The notes beneath the pieces were generated by a model. That model worked only from the letters and a program-made list of their open reading frames with translations, had not been told where the DNA came from and ran no database searches. A stretch of DNA of 64,000 nt from Apophysomyces variabilis (Eukaryota > Mucoromycota > Mucoromycetes > Mucorales > Mucoraceae): NCBI GenBank assembly GCA_002749535.1, contig MZZL01000388.1, positions 1 to 64,000 of the forward strand, read 5' to 3'. Positions 9,978-23,080 of the stretch are shown piece by piece. Position 1 is the stretch's first letter, and every line of letters begins with the position of its first letter. The position numbers and the translations under genes are program-made.

Positions 9978-12900
9978 TTACTCTCTAGTATCCATTGCGC
10001 TCTTGTTTGCTTTTTGTTGTGCTTTCCAATCCTGGATCTTTTGCTTCAATTCCGTAGCTATATATACACTATGAGTCAAACCAAATCATCCAGTTTGCTC
10101 TTTGTAATTACCTGGCTGTACCATATCCATGGACAGCGGAGCGCGGTTGAACGGATCACGGGTGTCACCTAATAGATGAGCACGAATCGTACTGCGGTCC
10201 ACGATCACGCTGGACGTCGGCAACAAAACCGGGTCTTCCATAAGTGAGAAAAAGATGGGATCTATTATATGTAATACAAGCTCATCAATGCTTGATACAT
10301 TTCGCTTTCCATTTATCACCGACTTACCGAGGAATTCTTCCGGAACGTCACCCAGTTCTTCTTCTTCCTCAACACCCGTCTGTATAGCCTTCTCCACAAG
10401 AGCCACGAACTCTTTTACTTTGGCAATTTGGTCCGAGTCTTTTTCGCCCCGCGTGGTTAGGATGTCGCATGCCTTGAAGAAATATTCTTTTTTGTAAGAT
10501 CGTCCATCACGCGCAACAGCCCCAACAAGTTCGGGGCTATTAAGGTTCAGATAAATGTCAATGATTTGCGATAATAAAACGCGAGGCTTGAAGTGGTATT
10601 TTTCGCGGTTGCTCACCTGTGGGACATAATATCACAAACCTGGTAAGTAAAGCCCTCTTTTCCCCCTTTGATGTCATGCTAACCTTGAGCTCCGTGCACT
10701 TCGGGCCAACCAACTGTGACAAATTGTAGTCTAAAGTAGCAGCCAAACGATCCACGATCTCGCTGACCAAAAAGGGTTCCTTCACCTCAGCCGTCATATA
10801 CTGTAGCATGTTCACAGTCTCATTGCCAAGAGCAACGTACGACTGCGCCTGTCGTTCTAAGGCTCTAAACTGATTTTCCCTCTCCTGTCTTTGAGGCTGC
10901 GTCACAGCACAAGTCAGTATTTCCAAAATTCGACAGACATTTTGTTGAACTTACAGGATTCTGCGCTTGCCAAGCGGCCACGTCTTTCATTTCATTCTGA
11001 ATTTGGTATATTTCCGCCAATTTGCTTAAACTTTCATCCAAAAGATAGGTAACATCGCTAATCAACATATTCACAAAACGGGTGAAATCTTCAGAATTCC
11101 TGATTGAGGCCTTTTAATATCCTGCTAATACGTTTTGGCGATTTAGTATACCTGCTTTCACGTTGGAGATTCTCGCGATGAGAGGGATGATTCCAAATTG
11201 TCTTCATAACGTGGCTGATATTGTATCGAATATTGAATTTATCATAAAATTGCGAGCTGGCTCCCGTCTGTTCTACCTCTTTGGGATCATCAATCTTTCA
11301 CATACCATTGTTTAATTATTCCTCAACTTACCAACGTAGAATTGCATCAAAGACGGAACAAGGTGTTTCAAAGCTAATGGATGTGAATTGAGCTGTGCCT
11401 CAAGTTCACCTGGATACCCTTCAGCAATTGGATAAGTGAAGAAAAAGAGGATCTAGTAAATAACCGTCAGTCTTACAAGAACTTGCGTTGCTCAGAAAGC
11501 ATATTTACCTCTGCAAGTTTTGCTTTCAAGTAAGGGTTCTTGATATATTTAGTGTTCCGTAGGAAAGTGATTGTAAATGTGACAAGCTCCTCTTGGGGAT
11601 TGTCTTTAATAACTCTGGTCGCATATCCATATCTAAGCCCGTCTTATAAATAACGGGTTACCAACAGTACCCTGTACTTACTTGCCAAGGAATATAAAGT
11701 ACTCGACAATGTCTTCTATGATCCATTCTGGTAGCATGCAAAACGTTTCCGGAATCTCCGAAGGAAGCGGAAGCGTGACAGATTGCCAAGGGTGTTTATG
11801 CGAAGGATCAACCAGTCTAACCAGCCAAGCCATAACAAGGTTGTAAAAACGCATTATTTGTGACAGGAACTCTCCATCCATGATCATAGATTCGTAAGCG
11901 AGCTTGTGCATCGTCATGATCTCCAATTTTGCCTTGATAACATACGTAAGAATTGATACTCTAGCCTATGTTTCCTACCTTGAAACGCTTAAGCACAAAT
12001 TCTTGCATCACCGCTTGTGTGCCCTAATATTTTCTAGGTTAATAACAGTGATAACCTGTAAACATGCTTACGTTAGCTGCTGCAAGTGTTTCCCTTTCCA
12101 TTCTCTCAGTTTGCTTCTTGGTTTCACTGTATTCGCGCATCAAATCGTTGTAGTTAATTAGCGAACGTATAGGACCATAGTGCAAAAAGGCCAATGTCAG
12201 GAAAAATATTTCCGTGATGAAATTGTGCGCTGAAGGAAAAAAAATACGTGTTATATCATAGTTTAATCAAGTAGACGTTTCTCTTTCAAACCTTGCGTAG
12301 GTGGTGCATTTTTGTAATACTCATCGACTTGCTCCTTAGAAGCATTGATTTTCGTGTCCTCGGTCACATTCAGCCGATTCGACGTCCTTAAGTAGCTACT
12401 GTCGATTTTATCGATCTATATAAAGGGTACGTTGAATATGAATCACGATTTCCCTGTTCGACATCACCTTTGTTGCCCGTAAATCCATAAATGGGTCGGC
12501 AAATTTTAACAATAGGCCAGTTATATTATGCATAAAACCTTCAGTAGCAACATTCTCAAGATTTACTTGCATTTGGGCACGTTTCTCATTCAATCTGATG
12601 ACATGGGCAAAATATGCTAGCAAAGATTCGCGAGCAGTGGCATCGGCTCGCACAATATTGTTGCAAATATTAAACAAAGAGAACTAAACATGACAACTAC
12701 GTGTTAAACCAAGGAAACAGGGATTCAGTAAACCAACCAATACAGACCTGTAGATTATTCACGCTTCCTCGGAGACCACTTTTTGCGGATTCAATGTCTG
12801 CTGAATTTCTGTTTTCAAAGTTTTGGAAGAGATTTTCAGCTATTTGCGGCTATTTCAGATATGAGTTTATCAAGAAAGCAATAGAATGATAGATATACTT

Positions 12901-14425
12901 GCAGCAGAAGTGGGATAGGCTGTCAAGCGCAAGTAAGGGCCCAGAAATGATACGTCTTCAAAGTTTCTTGCATTTGCATCCTGCGGATCAAACTCGCAAA
13001 TGTTTGGTAGCTAGGAAAAAGGATATGTTAGAACTGACTTTTAACGAATCCTACGTAATATACACACAGCGGCCGCAAAAGCTTTGTTCTCGCACAGGAC
13101 AGTCAGTGACTAAGATACAATGATAAGTGTTAATGATCTTTTGATCCAAGCAATTATGAATTACCTGAAGAGGCGACCTGAAATCCCCCAAAAGATCTAT
13201 CTTCTTCCCTGCTGCGAAAATGCTAGCCATGGTTGGACCTAGAATCTACGATTGCCTCAGTACCGTAGAAGTGATAGCTACAAATGCTTACTGTATCCAG
13301 ACCATCGCCATGGAATCGCACTATTAGCTCAGTGATATAGTTCGAAGGTAATCCTTCTGATGTATCCGGCTCGGCTAAGAAGCGAGGTACTATGTTTTCA
13401 GCATCCAGCGCAGATCTACAATACCTTAGTAATCCTTTCAGCGCATCATCCTTGACTTACCCTTCTATCTGTGGGAATAAGTCAGGCATCTGAAGGACAA
13501 TGCCAGAGTATGACACTAGTAACTGCTTCACAGCATCCAACACACTTAAGCGCTCGTCCATGACAGACCTGTCTAAAGACTAGATGCACTCTAAGTACTT
13601 TATAGGTTCTATGCAACCTCACTCACTTTGCCCTTTACAATCAGGTTCTTGCGGATATCCTGTGCTCGCTTCCAGCAATTCAACAAATAGTAGAATAAAG
13701 GGACATGTAATCCTTGTCTTAAATCAGGTGGAATCTCGTCATGCGACTCGTTCGGGTCAATTGATAAACGGTCAACGAGGGCACGATCCATTAACTTTTG
13801 GCTGAGCCGGAAGGGGCGAGGTTCTGCCACAGTTTTAGCAAATACAATTAAAATATGATCAAGTCTCACCATTCTCCTGCTCCAATTCGTTGGCAAGATT
13901 TCGTAGGTAAATGAACCGGCCTTGTCCATAAGATGCCTAGAATTAAGCTGCCGATGAGTGCTACAGTCGATGCTTTCGGTAGTCTCACGTTTAAAGTTAT
14001 CTGAAGTATGCGACACAAAGCATCGTTCTGCCAATCTTCAAAAGACTTGCTTGTCACAGGCTGCTTTGCCTGTACTATTGTCGGTGCATTTGTTTCTGAA
14101 GGAGGAGGAACCGATGCAGTAAATTTATGCTAATATACGCCTGTTAGTATGCTATCTTCGTGAAACACGAAAAAGAACTTTTGACATTTACATCAATGGA
14201 ATCTTTCGGTGTCAATGGCTTATTAGCTTCCATCGACGCTGAATTTGAGGGAATCGATTCTCTTTCCTCTGCGTCACGCTTCTTTCTTTCGTCCGCTTCC
14301 TGTTGCATCTTTGCCACGCGCTTTAGACGAATCTACAGAATAGTTCGTAACGTATAAACGGAGGTCTCGTGGTATGTCGGATAAAATACCTCTTCCGCAT
14401 TAGATGACTGTCCAGTGCTTTCCAT
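9978..14425 (-). CDS. UFD2: Ubiquitin conjugation factor E4 (U-box ligase)
   Basis: UFD2 extends ubiquitin chains on substrates handled by Cdc48/p97. The gene is split into many short exons. The first is 14390-14425 (MESTGQSSNAEE), then 14192-14332, then one starting at 14129 with the typical FEDWQNDALCRIL motif. Recognisable core segments follow at 13609-13830, 12420-12670, 11690-11925 and 10560-11070. The C-terminal U-box is on 10112-10261 and the preceding exon: EEFLDPIFFSLMEDPV, TSSVIVDRSTI, DPFNRAPLSMDMV. The final exon 9978-10057 ends in a lysine-rich helix. Where I checked splice sites (both ends and about a dozen junctions) the frame is preserved, so the gene looks intact. Its promoter faces the spacer before dephospho-CoA kinase. 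Confidence 0.93.
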
Positions 14426-15500
14426 GATCGAAAGACAGAAGATAAAGTGCTGGTTAAAGCAACGATGTGTCCGCAGTTTCCGACTTTTGACGGATTTGCC
14501 TCCGGACGCCCAAAACGAAGTCATGGTAGGCCATCCTTAACTGATATTTCCCACGTATTCTCTCGGGACATGAAGGGAACACCGTGCAAAGAAAAGCAGC
14601 AGTTACTGTGCAAACCTGAAAAAGTGCTTTTCACAAACCAGCGTCCGTATTAAACAACTATAGCCTGCAAATTAATACAATTGCATCAGACACCTTCGTA
14701 GAATAAGGGCCTACAAACGCGTACAGGAACCTAGTAAATCAGTTGCAAACTAAGCAAAACCTTCTATTCATACAAGCCATGGTTGTCAGAGAGACACCAA
14801 GCATGAGATCCAAATTGAACTCTATGTAAACTTACAGTAACTTGAAATTCATTAAAGGTAAATCGTCTGTTTGCTGGAATATAAACATATATTTTTTGCT
14901 AATGCACATAATGATTGATTTCGTCCATAGACAAAGGTGGCAAAGGCTGACCTCATTTCCCGGACATTGCGTTTGACTCTATTAATGGCGTTATATGCTT
15001 TTTGCCGTGGTATGTTGGATTATGGGGATGATCAGGAATAGAAAAGTTTTGCGCAACAATTTGTTATTCATGTCCATTTTTAACGGAGTCTTTTAGGATT
15101 AGAACTTCTGTTCATTTCACAGAACTTCTGTCTTCAAAAAAAAAAGTGAAAAGATCTTTGTACGTATTAGCTCTAGGGATCAGGAGTGGGAATGCAAATA
15201 AAACGAAGACTTTTATGGCTTCAATACAGTACGAGCAAACTATAAATGTTAGTTCGATATGAGTCAGCTTGGTCCTCTATATAAACAAATTATATATATC
15301 CAACCGGGAACAAAGGCTTCAGCAAGTTCTCATGAATAGGAAAATCGTATGGCAAGTGAAAGCATATGTTATCCAGGGCTGACAGATGGTGTTGGCTTCG
15401 TGATTTCGTAGAGAATATCATAGTTTGTGTTCAGCGTGGCTGAGCATCTACGCATTAAAAGTGGTTTGTCGCTTGGAGGTTTCTGTAGCGCAACCAAGTG
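14426..15500. other. Intergenic between UFD2 and dephospho-CoA kinase
   Basis: Divergent spacer of about 1.1 kb between UFD2 (minus) and the CoA kinase (plus). It should contain both promoters. An open frame at 14447-14653 plus overlaps the UFD2 promoter and has no family; I treat it as chance. Otherwise nothing recognised. Confidence 0.5.
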
Positions 15501-16332
15501 ATGAAACTTGTAGGACTTACAGGCGGCATTGCCTCAGGTATACATAGTAAGGGAAGTTTCGATTGAATTAAACATGTCATACTAGGGAAATCTACCGTTT
15601 CACGTCTGTTGCAAGAACAGCATGTACCGGTCATTGATGCAGACAAGATTGCAAGGGACATAGTCCAACCCGGTAGACGTGCAAACACGCTCATTCGAAA
15701 GCATTTTGGGGATGAAGTTTTCCTTGCTAATGGAAACATTGATCGGGCGAAGCTGGGCGAAATCATTTTCCAAGACCCGTCAAAACGAAAGATTCTAAAT
15801 CAGTGTACCCATCCGTATGTCAGGATAGAGATGCTGAAAGAAGTTTTTTTTTACTGGCTAAAAGGTGCGGACATGGTTGTTTTGGATGTCCCGCTGTTGT
15901 TTGAAAGTGGTTTCAATAAGCTGGTGGGGACAACAGTGGTCGTGTACTGGTAAAAGAAGAAAGATGCACGGCTATTGTCCCGTTCAATGTTCACTAATTC
16001 GTCATAATAGCTCTGAACTACTTCAACTTCGACGTCTAATGCAAAGAGATGGATTGTCCGAGGAGGCAGCACAGCAACGTATAAGAGCACAATTATCATT
16101 GCGAGAGAAGGTTGATCGTGCAGATATCGTACTTGATAATTCGAGCGATATCTCGCAGCTTGAACTGCAGGTTGCCTCATTGGTTAAAAAACTGAAGCCA
16201 TCCACAGTAACTTGGCTTTTAGAATACGCAGGGCCACCCGCTATTCTGGCGGCGTTTGTCGCAGCTATCAGACATTACGCGCCGCCTATGATTGCCTATC
16301 TGAGCTCTCAATTATTACAATCATTGATATGA
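15501..16332 (+). CDS. CAB5: Dephospho-CoA kinase
   Basis: Catalyses the last step of coenzyme A synthesis, ATP-dependent phosphorylation of dephospho-CoA. Three exons are inferred: 15501-15537, 15586-15949 and 16011-16332, total 240 residues. The P-loop GLTGGIASGKSTVSRLL is built across the first intron. DADKIARDIVQPG follows (substrate and lid region), then DVPLLFESG, then the lid motif RLMQRDGLSEEAAQQRI and ADIVLDNS. The last 40 residues are hydrophobic, ending in a candidate membrane anchor, as in eukaryotic CAB5/DCAKD-type enzymes that associate with mitochondria or lipid bodies. A TTCACTAATTC branch site is visible in the second intron. The start at 15501 places the P-loop at the expected residue 6-14. 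Confidence 0.94.
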
Positions 16333-17388
16333 CTGGTAGTACCAACAGAAACTGAATAGACTTAATTCGAGGGACAACTTCTCATCAGAACCAAAGTGGC
16401 AGTTAAATCAATGATACGACCAATTTGGACTAAAAGTGGTGGGGGAGATACAGTAGATTGCGTTTTAGCTAAACGTCAGACCTCGTTAATGTGACCCGCT
16501 CACAATCCCACTTGCTTAAGCATGTCCCACTATTTCCACCTCTATCCATTTACTCAGTTACTTCTTCAATCAGCAGGAAAGGGTTAAGCTACCCCGTATT
16601 GTCTTTAAAAAATGCAGTCTTTTAGTGTTTATCGCTCACTGTCATCACTCTGCGCTACGATTGCAATTACATGCTTCTCATTGCAAAGTACATATTTTTC
16701 TCAACTTGTTGTCAGTTTATTCGAACATGGTCTATGTAAGCAAGTTTATCAGGTATCGCACAATTATCGGAGTGATGGATGCATAAATTGTTGTAGGATG
16801 AAACGATGGCACAGGTTGGCCGAGTCGAACCTACCTGCAATAAAAGGAAGTTCACTATTACCAACTTGACGGGAAGCAAGAAAAGATGTCAAAACATCAT
16901 TTGCATCCATATCAAAATATACGAGACTAATATAAAAATCCGTCTGTAAGCAGTAATAAGAGCTACTTTCCAATGAATTAGAGTCATTTGCATACTGACC
17001 AAGTCATTAAAATATATGAACTCGAATGGTTAACCATGAGAGTCACAGATTTTAAGCGTTTGAACCTTTTGCTATACCAATGAATAAAATAACTTGAGAC
17101 ACTTTCTCTTTACATGCTATGTACATCATACAAATGACTTTAAGTAACACTTTTTCTGTATACTATCGCCCTGACTTTATCTTTAAAACGATTCTAATTT
17201 TATCCAATGCTGAGAGGTCCTGGATTTCTCGCACGGACGCTGAGCTAGAAGTATAGGGATTTTGAAAGCCATTGGCCAATGAGAACGCCTTGATGGAGGG
17301 CAGAAATTCAGCTGGACAGGCAATGCTCCCGTCCGGCTTTTAAGCTCTTTTCCAGACACACAACTTAAATGACCCATTAACGACCTTG
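16333..17388. other. Intergenic, nothing convincing
   Basis: Spacer between the CoA kinase and MED13. A minus-strand frame 16764-16973 contains a possible acceptor at about 16835 but has no recognisable product. The last 100 bp before 17389 presumably hold the MED13 promoter. Confidence 0.45.
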
Positions 17389-20300
17389 ATGTTAACAGAC
17401 TCCAGTTTAGCAAACATACTCGTCGTGGTAAGTTCAACAGTATGTCGGGGAATCACCAGCTGCTTACATCTTCGGACCTTGATCTACCTTAGACTGGTGT
17501 GTCGCAAGTACGCTATCGAACGTATACTCAGCTTTGCAAGCGCTCCTTGGTCGTAGAGTTCTTGAAGTGTAACGACAACTTACCACACGACCATAACCAG
17601 ACGTACAATCAGCGAGATACCACTCTCGATCCGGTCCAAACCAATTTAATCAAAGCGTTCCGGGATCTGATCGGGGCACGCATACCATGCATGTGGCGTG
17701 TCTCGCCAGACGATGACCATGCTGCTCCTGATCTCAACGGGTCCAAAGAAAAAGAAACAGTTCTACTTGAGCTTTGGGTCTTCTGGTTTGATGACCGACA
17801 CACTAAAGAAGTCGACAAGAATCCGTACCTTGCTTTGCTTGAAGGTACTGCTCACTCAAAAACACTATCATATACTAAGCATTTATATACAGAGATAGGC
17901 ATGGGGTCATTTACTTGGGAACACGTTTCTTCTAAAAGCCTATCACCCACAGCATCGCCAATTTCTCATGCACATTCTAGTCCCAATGCATTGGTCGCCG
18001 TTGCAAAGGAATATAAGCTTTTTATTAGTTCAATAAGAAACCTAGTGCAAAGGTGGGTTCGTGAGGGAAAAAATAATTACAGATCTAATGACGACCACTA
18101 GATTCATGACGCAGAAGGGCATTGTGCCTCTTGGAGACTTTTTTATTATGCCGTCTAAGCATGATTCACACTGTGCGATATCCAATAGCGACGAGTGCAA
18201 TGCCGACTCACTAGTTACCTGTACATACAATATCTATCTTTCCAGTACAAATTTGATATTCCAACCTAGCTTGCGTCGGATGAAAATCAGACCTTTATCA
18301 GCTGATAACGCGAAGTTAAGAGACACTAAAGGTAGCGGAACCACAGTTGATTCCCTTGTTTTTCATACTTGCAATTAGTCATTTTGTGCCCTTCTGGTGA
18401 TCATGCCTATATCACTTGTAATCCATGGAGAATTTCGCAACAGATCGAATCCAAAATCTTAACGCAATGGTCCTTATTTTTTGATATACCATACTCAGAA
18501 CTTACACACGGATCTGAGCAACAATCGCCGCTACCACTTTTAACACCCGTACGAACATCGGGAAATGCAACAGTCCTTTATCCTACAGCTCTTATTTATG
18601 TCTCAACGTCTTCAACATATTCAAAAGGGTCGAACGAGAATACTATTTTGGGCAATGAAGATAGGGACAAAGGCGACATTAATCAACAATGGGCGCAGTG
18701 GATATGGGCTGAGAGTATCGGATATAAACAGACATTGAAGAAAGAATCAAACGGGACTTACGCTCAATCGGAAGAGAAAGATCAACATACGGATTATTGG
18801 GAATATGCAAACCCAAGAGGTCAAGCTGCTTTTGCTGTCTTGGAGTCTACATCTATAACGGATGGTCTCCGAACGCAAAGTGTACTGCAGAAAGCATTAA
18901 CTGAATCGGTTATATCAAGTCCATTAATGGCTACAAAGTCTGTGGTAAAGCCACCCGCTACTTTTCAAAACGATACGCCGAGTTTAAGTGACATGAGCAG
19001 TGCCAATGGTGACAAGTCTAGCAGCACACCAATTGACAACAGACGAACTGCTCTAGATTTTGCCATGTCACATTTTGGGATTGATCCGACTATATCTCTT
19101 ATTGCCTTAGGAGTTTCTGAAAATATTGCAGAAGACCCAAATGAGCCAATACAATGTTCAGAAGAAATTGCTGCCAGCATACCAGAGCCAATGAGTACCG
19201 AAGCAGACTCACAAGCGCCGGTTACAGAGAGCATACAGATGTCCGACCAAGTTTTATCCCATGTGGAAAGTCCTATCTTGGAGCAACCAAGTGGTTTGGA
19301 TGTGGAGTTTGGAATAGACAATCTAGGGGATATGTACGACATAGCAAATCGGTGGAATGATCCTATGGGAGATCTTGATAACTTGGAGTTTGACGTTACT
19401 GAGGAAGATTTTGACTTTTTCACGTCCGCGCCTGCAAAGGAAGAAAGTAAAAGCTCGGCTACAGAGGCGGTATTTTACTCCGAACAAGGAATGGACCCTC
19501 AAGATCTTATGCTTCTAGACAACGTGGAATTACCGGATATCCATGCCACGCTAGGGCCTGATGAAAATAAGCGAGATATTGATTTGAGTGCATTGTTGAG
19601 AGAGACTGGCAATTTGATAAATGACCCCACAATGTTGATGGATTCTCCTAGATGTGCGCCTGATGACGAAGAGAAGCTCCTCTTGAATGATCTAGTGACC
19701 ACCAGACAGTTAGACAATCCGTGCCATTCCACAGCGACCATGTTTCAGTCAATAGAAGATATAGCGAAACCAGAGGGAACTACAGTGCCTGAAGGAGAAG
19801 CGTCTCCGACAGTAATTGATTACAAACAATATAGATTTGTACCACCGGAATTTGCTCCAGTAAGGTTGCTCACCAGTGTAAACGATGCCAAGTACTGCGA
19901 CGGTGGAAAGTTTACATATGAACCATCAGATGAAAGAAAGAAACCGTTAAAAAAATTGCATCGTAATATTTATCGACCAGATTACGTGCCAATTGTGAAG
20001 AAAAAGCGGCGACAAAGGGGGAAATCACGACGAATCATATACAACGAGCGGACGGACATGGAATCAATGTCTATAGAAACATCTAGTAGAAATGCTAGTA
20101 ACAGTAGCTCGGAGAGCGATAGCAGCACAGAAGAGGATGATGATGGCTATAGTAATGAAGGGGGTCATGAAGAAAGTGTTAATAATACTGATACCGAAGG
20201 AACCGATGAATGGTTGGATTCACTGAAAGCCGCCCAGGATGGATTTGTCGGATTACTGTTAGGAGAGGATGGACCGAGAAATGAATCCGATATTGATTCA

Positions 20301-22756
20301 TGCAATCTTGACATCGACAGCTCGATGTCTGTCTCATCCAATAGTCCGTCAGCAAGCAGCAATTTACACGGCCAGGATGAAGATGATCTCAAAGCGTTGG
20401 ATTATCTATGTCAGCAAGCCGTTATGGGAGGCTATCCCTTCTTAGGGAGACTTTCGATGATACCGCCTAATGATACTGAAGTAACTGAAGGTGATCCTGC
20501 AGGAACAGTTATCAGAAGACGACGAGAACTAATGCAGAGGTTTTATGGAGGTAAGTTCTAGTTAAAATAAAGCTTGGAAATACCGAACTGGAAATTTAGA
20601 TGCAATGCATGCACCATCGCCTACGAGTGATCTAGAAGGAATAACTCAGCAATTTAAGGCAATGCTGATTAACATATTTTCTCGGGATATGGGAACAACT
20701 TTGGATCATATGCGTATGGATTATCCTCCCGTGCTTAGTACTGTATCAGTGAAAGGGCCGCTTAATGTGCAACAATACTATGATCTATCAGGTAAAATGA
20801 TGTAAAGAAGTGTGGAAACAGCTCTGATATAAGCTATAGAAACTAGCCAGGCACATTCCAAATATGGGAAATATCAGGTTAAAAAGCGCAGACAGGCTGA
20901 GCCTAACCTTGACACCTTGTATCCTCCTGACGTTGTTGTGAGCCGGCAAGAAGACCTAATTGAAGGATCACCGAAGCTTATCACATTTTGGGAAAAGTTG
21001 AGACTTGAACCATATTCACCAAAGAAGAACGTTCATTATTTTGTTGTTTTTCCCAAAAATGCTGAACTGGAAACTGCAGCATCGCAGTTCCTCACTGGCC
21101 TGAGCACTATTTACGAGACATGTCTTTTGGGAATCCACTATCCAGGGAATGCTGGATCCTATAGTCGAGGTCTTGTACCTGTACCCCTACTGCGTAAGTC
21201 GGTTGGTTTATCATAGTCCGTTTTTCTCATATGGTTTTTAAGCGATATTGCCTGATGAATCGCGGAAAGAAAGACAACTGCGTAGTTATGTTGCAGAATG
21301 CCAAAATCTTGGATATTTGCTTGCTACAACAGCAGCAGAAAATACGCATACAGTAGTTTATATGGTGAATCCGTCGTCGGACCGGTCATCCTATATGGAC
21401 CTCTGCCGATGTTTCCGAAAACTGGTTCTCGCTTATGAATCAGCGACAACGGAAGAAACAGGGGCGAGGGCGTCTAGTATTAATCGAGCAAAACTGGTTA
21501 TGCAAATCGTTCCGATTGAGCACATCTTGCAACCAACAGCGTTTAATGGTTATTTGAAATTTGGGTTAAAGGAAATTGCATTTTCTGTTTACAGTAAATG
21601 TCATACAGTTGTTCCACAGAATAGCCATCTAGTAAGTGAAATGTTTGGTTGCATGGACAATGTATGTCTAAGCGATATTGTTTAGACTGATAGCAATGAC
21701 CAAGTATCCGTAACGGAGATATATACACCGGCATTTATATTGGCAAAGGCAGTACCTGAAACTTTGACATTCGCGCTGAAAAATGTAATGAGCGGATTTC
21801 CGATTATCTTGGATCAGCAAGAGACTCTCCATATTGGTTATTGTCTGAGTCTAGATCAACGATGGATGGTCGTGATTTGGACGGATAATCGTGGAGAACT
21901 TGTGGATTATTCGGTTTTGCATGTGAAAAACTCTTCGAAACCTAATTTACGCGACATATTTGATGAAATATGGTGGAGGACGAAGGAAGTCGCACAACGA
22001 ACTGGATTCCCATGGACATTTGTTATTGCCAAGCTCGGATTAATATTTGAAAATGAGCTTCAAGGTACGTAAACAAAGGGAACAGTTTTAGTATCTTAAC
22101 TTTATGCCACAGCATGGCTTAATACGATTTCGAGTGAAGAGAAAGTGGCGATTGTTAGTGTTGATATCGAATCAGGACTACACATACACCCAGTATCAGA
22201 ACAAGAGAATTCGGAATTCCCTCATACACCCGGCTCTTTGTCTAACACACCCACACCCGATGGCATGAGCACACCCACAGCATCTCCCATGTTGCCAAGC
22301 GCAAGAATATCAGACGCTTATGTAAATGGTGACGTGCGCTTATTGTTGCTCAACCATAGGGTAGCATATTCCCGGCGAAGAGAACGGACGGCAAGGGGAA
22401 TTCTTGGTGTAGATCGGCTAAAAGCGACAGAAAGCTGGATACTTCCATTAGCTAGTGGCTATCTAATACATTCACCATCCACAAACGACTTGTCATTTAG
22501 GGAATCTATGAGTGAGGAATCATCAATTGTCGAGGTAAGGAAGGTATCCAGCTAAGCTATGCTCACACGCATTTTGTAGATACATCTTGTATACAATCAA
22601 ACAAGCCATTCGGCTTACAGTACGTTGCGAAACATCATTAAGAGATACCACGCACTTTCCTACGTCAACTTCATGCCATCCAGCAACCATTACCTACCTA
22701 TTCATCTGATCCTTGTCGAAAGACTCTGCCGAATACTTTTGACTGTTAACGTATAA
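17389..22756 (+). CDS. MED13: Mediator complex subunit 13 (CDK8 module)
   Basis: MED13 (Srb9/Ssn2) links the CDK8 kinase module to core Mediator in Pol II regulation. The first exon 17389-17427 encodes MLTDSSLANILVV. After a 65-nt intron, exon 2 (from 17493) continues TGVSQVRYRTYTQ, the conserved N-terminus. ELWVFWFDD and GSFTWE follow. A long central exon (starting about 18369, ending about 20550) carries the ILCPSGDHAYITCNPWR motif, then a disordered acidic/serine region, YRFVPPEFAPVRLL, and a basic patch KKKRRQRGKSRR. The C-terminal MedPIWI-like domain runs through exons at about 20600-22070 (for example FPWTFVIAKLGLI). The final exon ends SYVNFMPSSNHYLPIHL and stops at 22756. Length is about 1,500 residues. 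The apparent stop before 17493 lies in intron 1. Confidence 0.92.
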
Positions 22757-23080
22757 TGATATCCCAGACTGCACATACCATCATCATCTTTTGTTCCATA
22801 TCCCCTATTCCTCCATTTTCCCGTGCATATCACCCCTTACCCGCCATATAACACACACACACACACCCCTGTAATCTCTTTGTACAACATCTCCATTCAC
22901 TGCAAGACAGAGAGCTTTCCTTGCTTTTCTTTTCGCTTGGCTTTATTTCGTTATTCTCAGAAAAATAGTGGTTAGCAGTGTCGTTCACTACGAGTACTCC
23001 GGGATATTGGGAAGAAATGAGAACGTGTGTTACAAAATCATAAGCCGTCCGCTTCCTGGGCTTTTTACATCGGATTCTTT
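22757..23080. other. Intergenic with short CA microsatellite
   Basis: Convergent spacer between MED13 (plus) and the alcohol dehydrogenase (minus). A short (CA)n run lies at about 22852-22866. Otherwise pyrimidine-rich 3' UTR-like sequence. Confidence 0.5.

Noticed and set aside
16770..16870. tRNA-like B-box (GGTTCGACTC) on the minus strand
   Set aside because: No A-box, acceptor stem or anticodon arm can be folded around it.
17442..17492. Possible MED13 start MSGNHQLL with an in-frame TAG
   Set aside because: The TAG is part of a CTTAG acceptor; the segment lies in the first intron, and the real start at 17389 gives the conserved N-terminus.
18965..19423. 152-codon minus-strand frame inside MED13
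   Set aside because: Antisense shadow of the long acidic/serine-rich exon of MED13.
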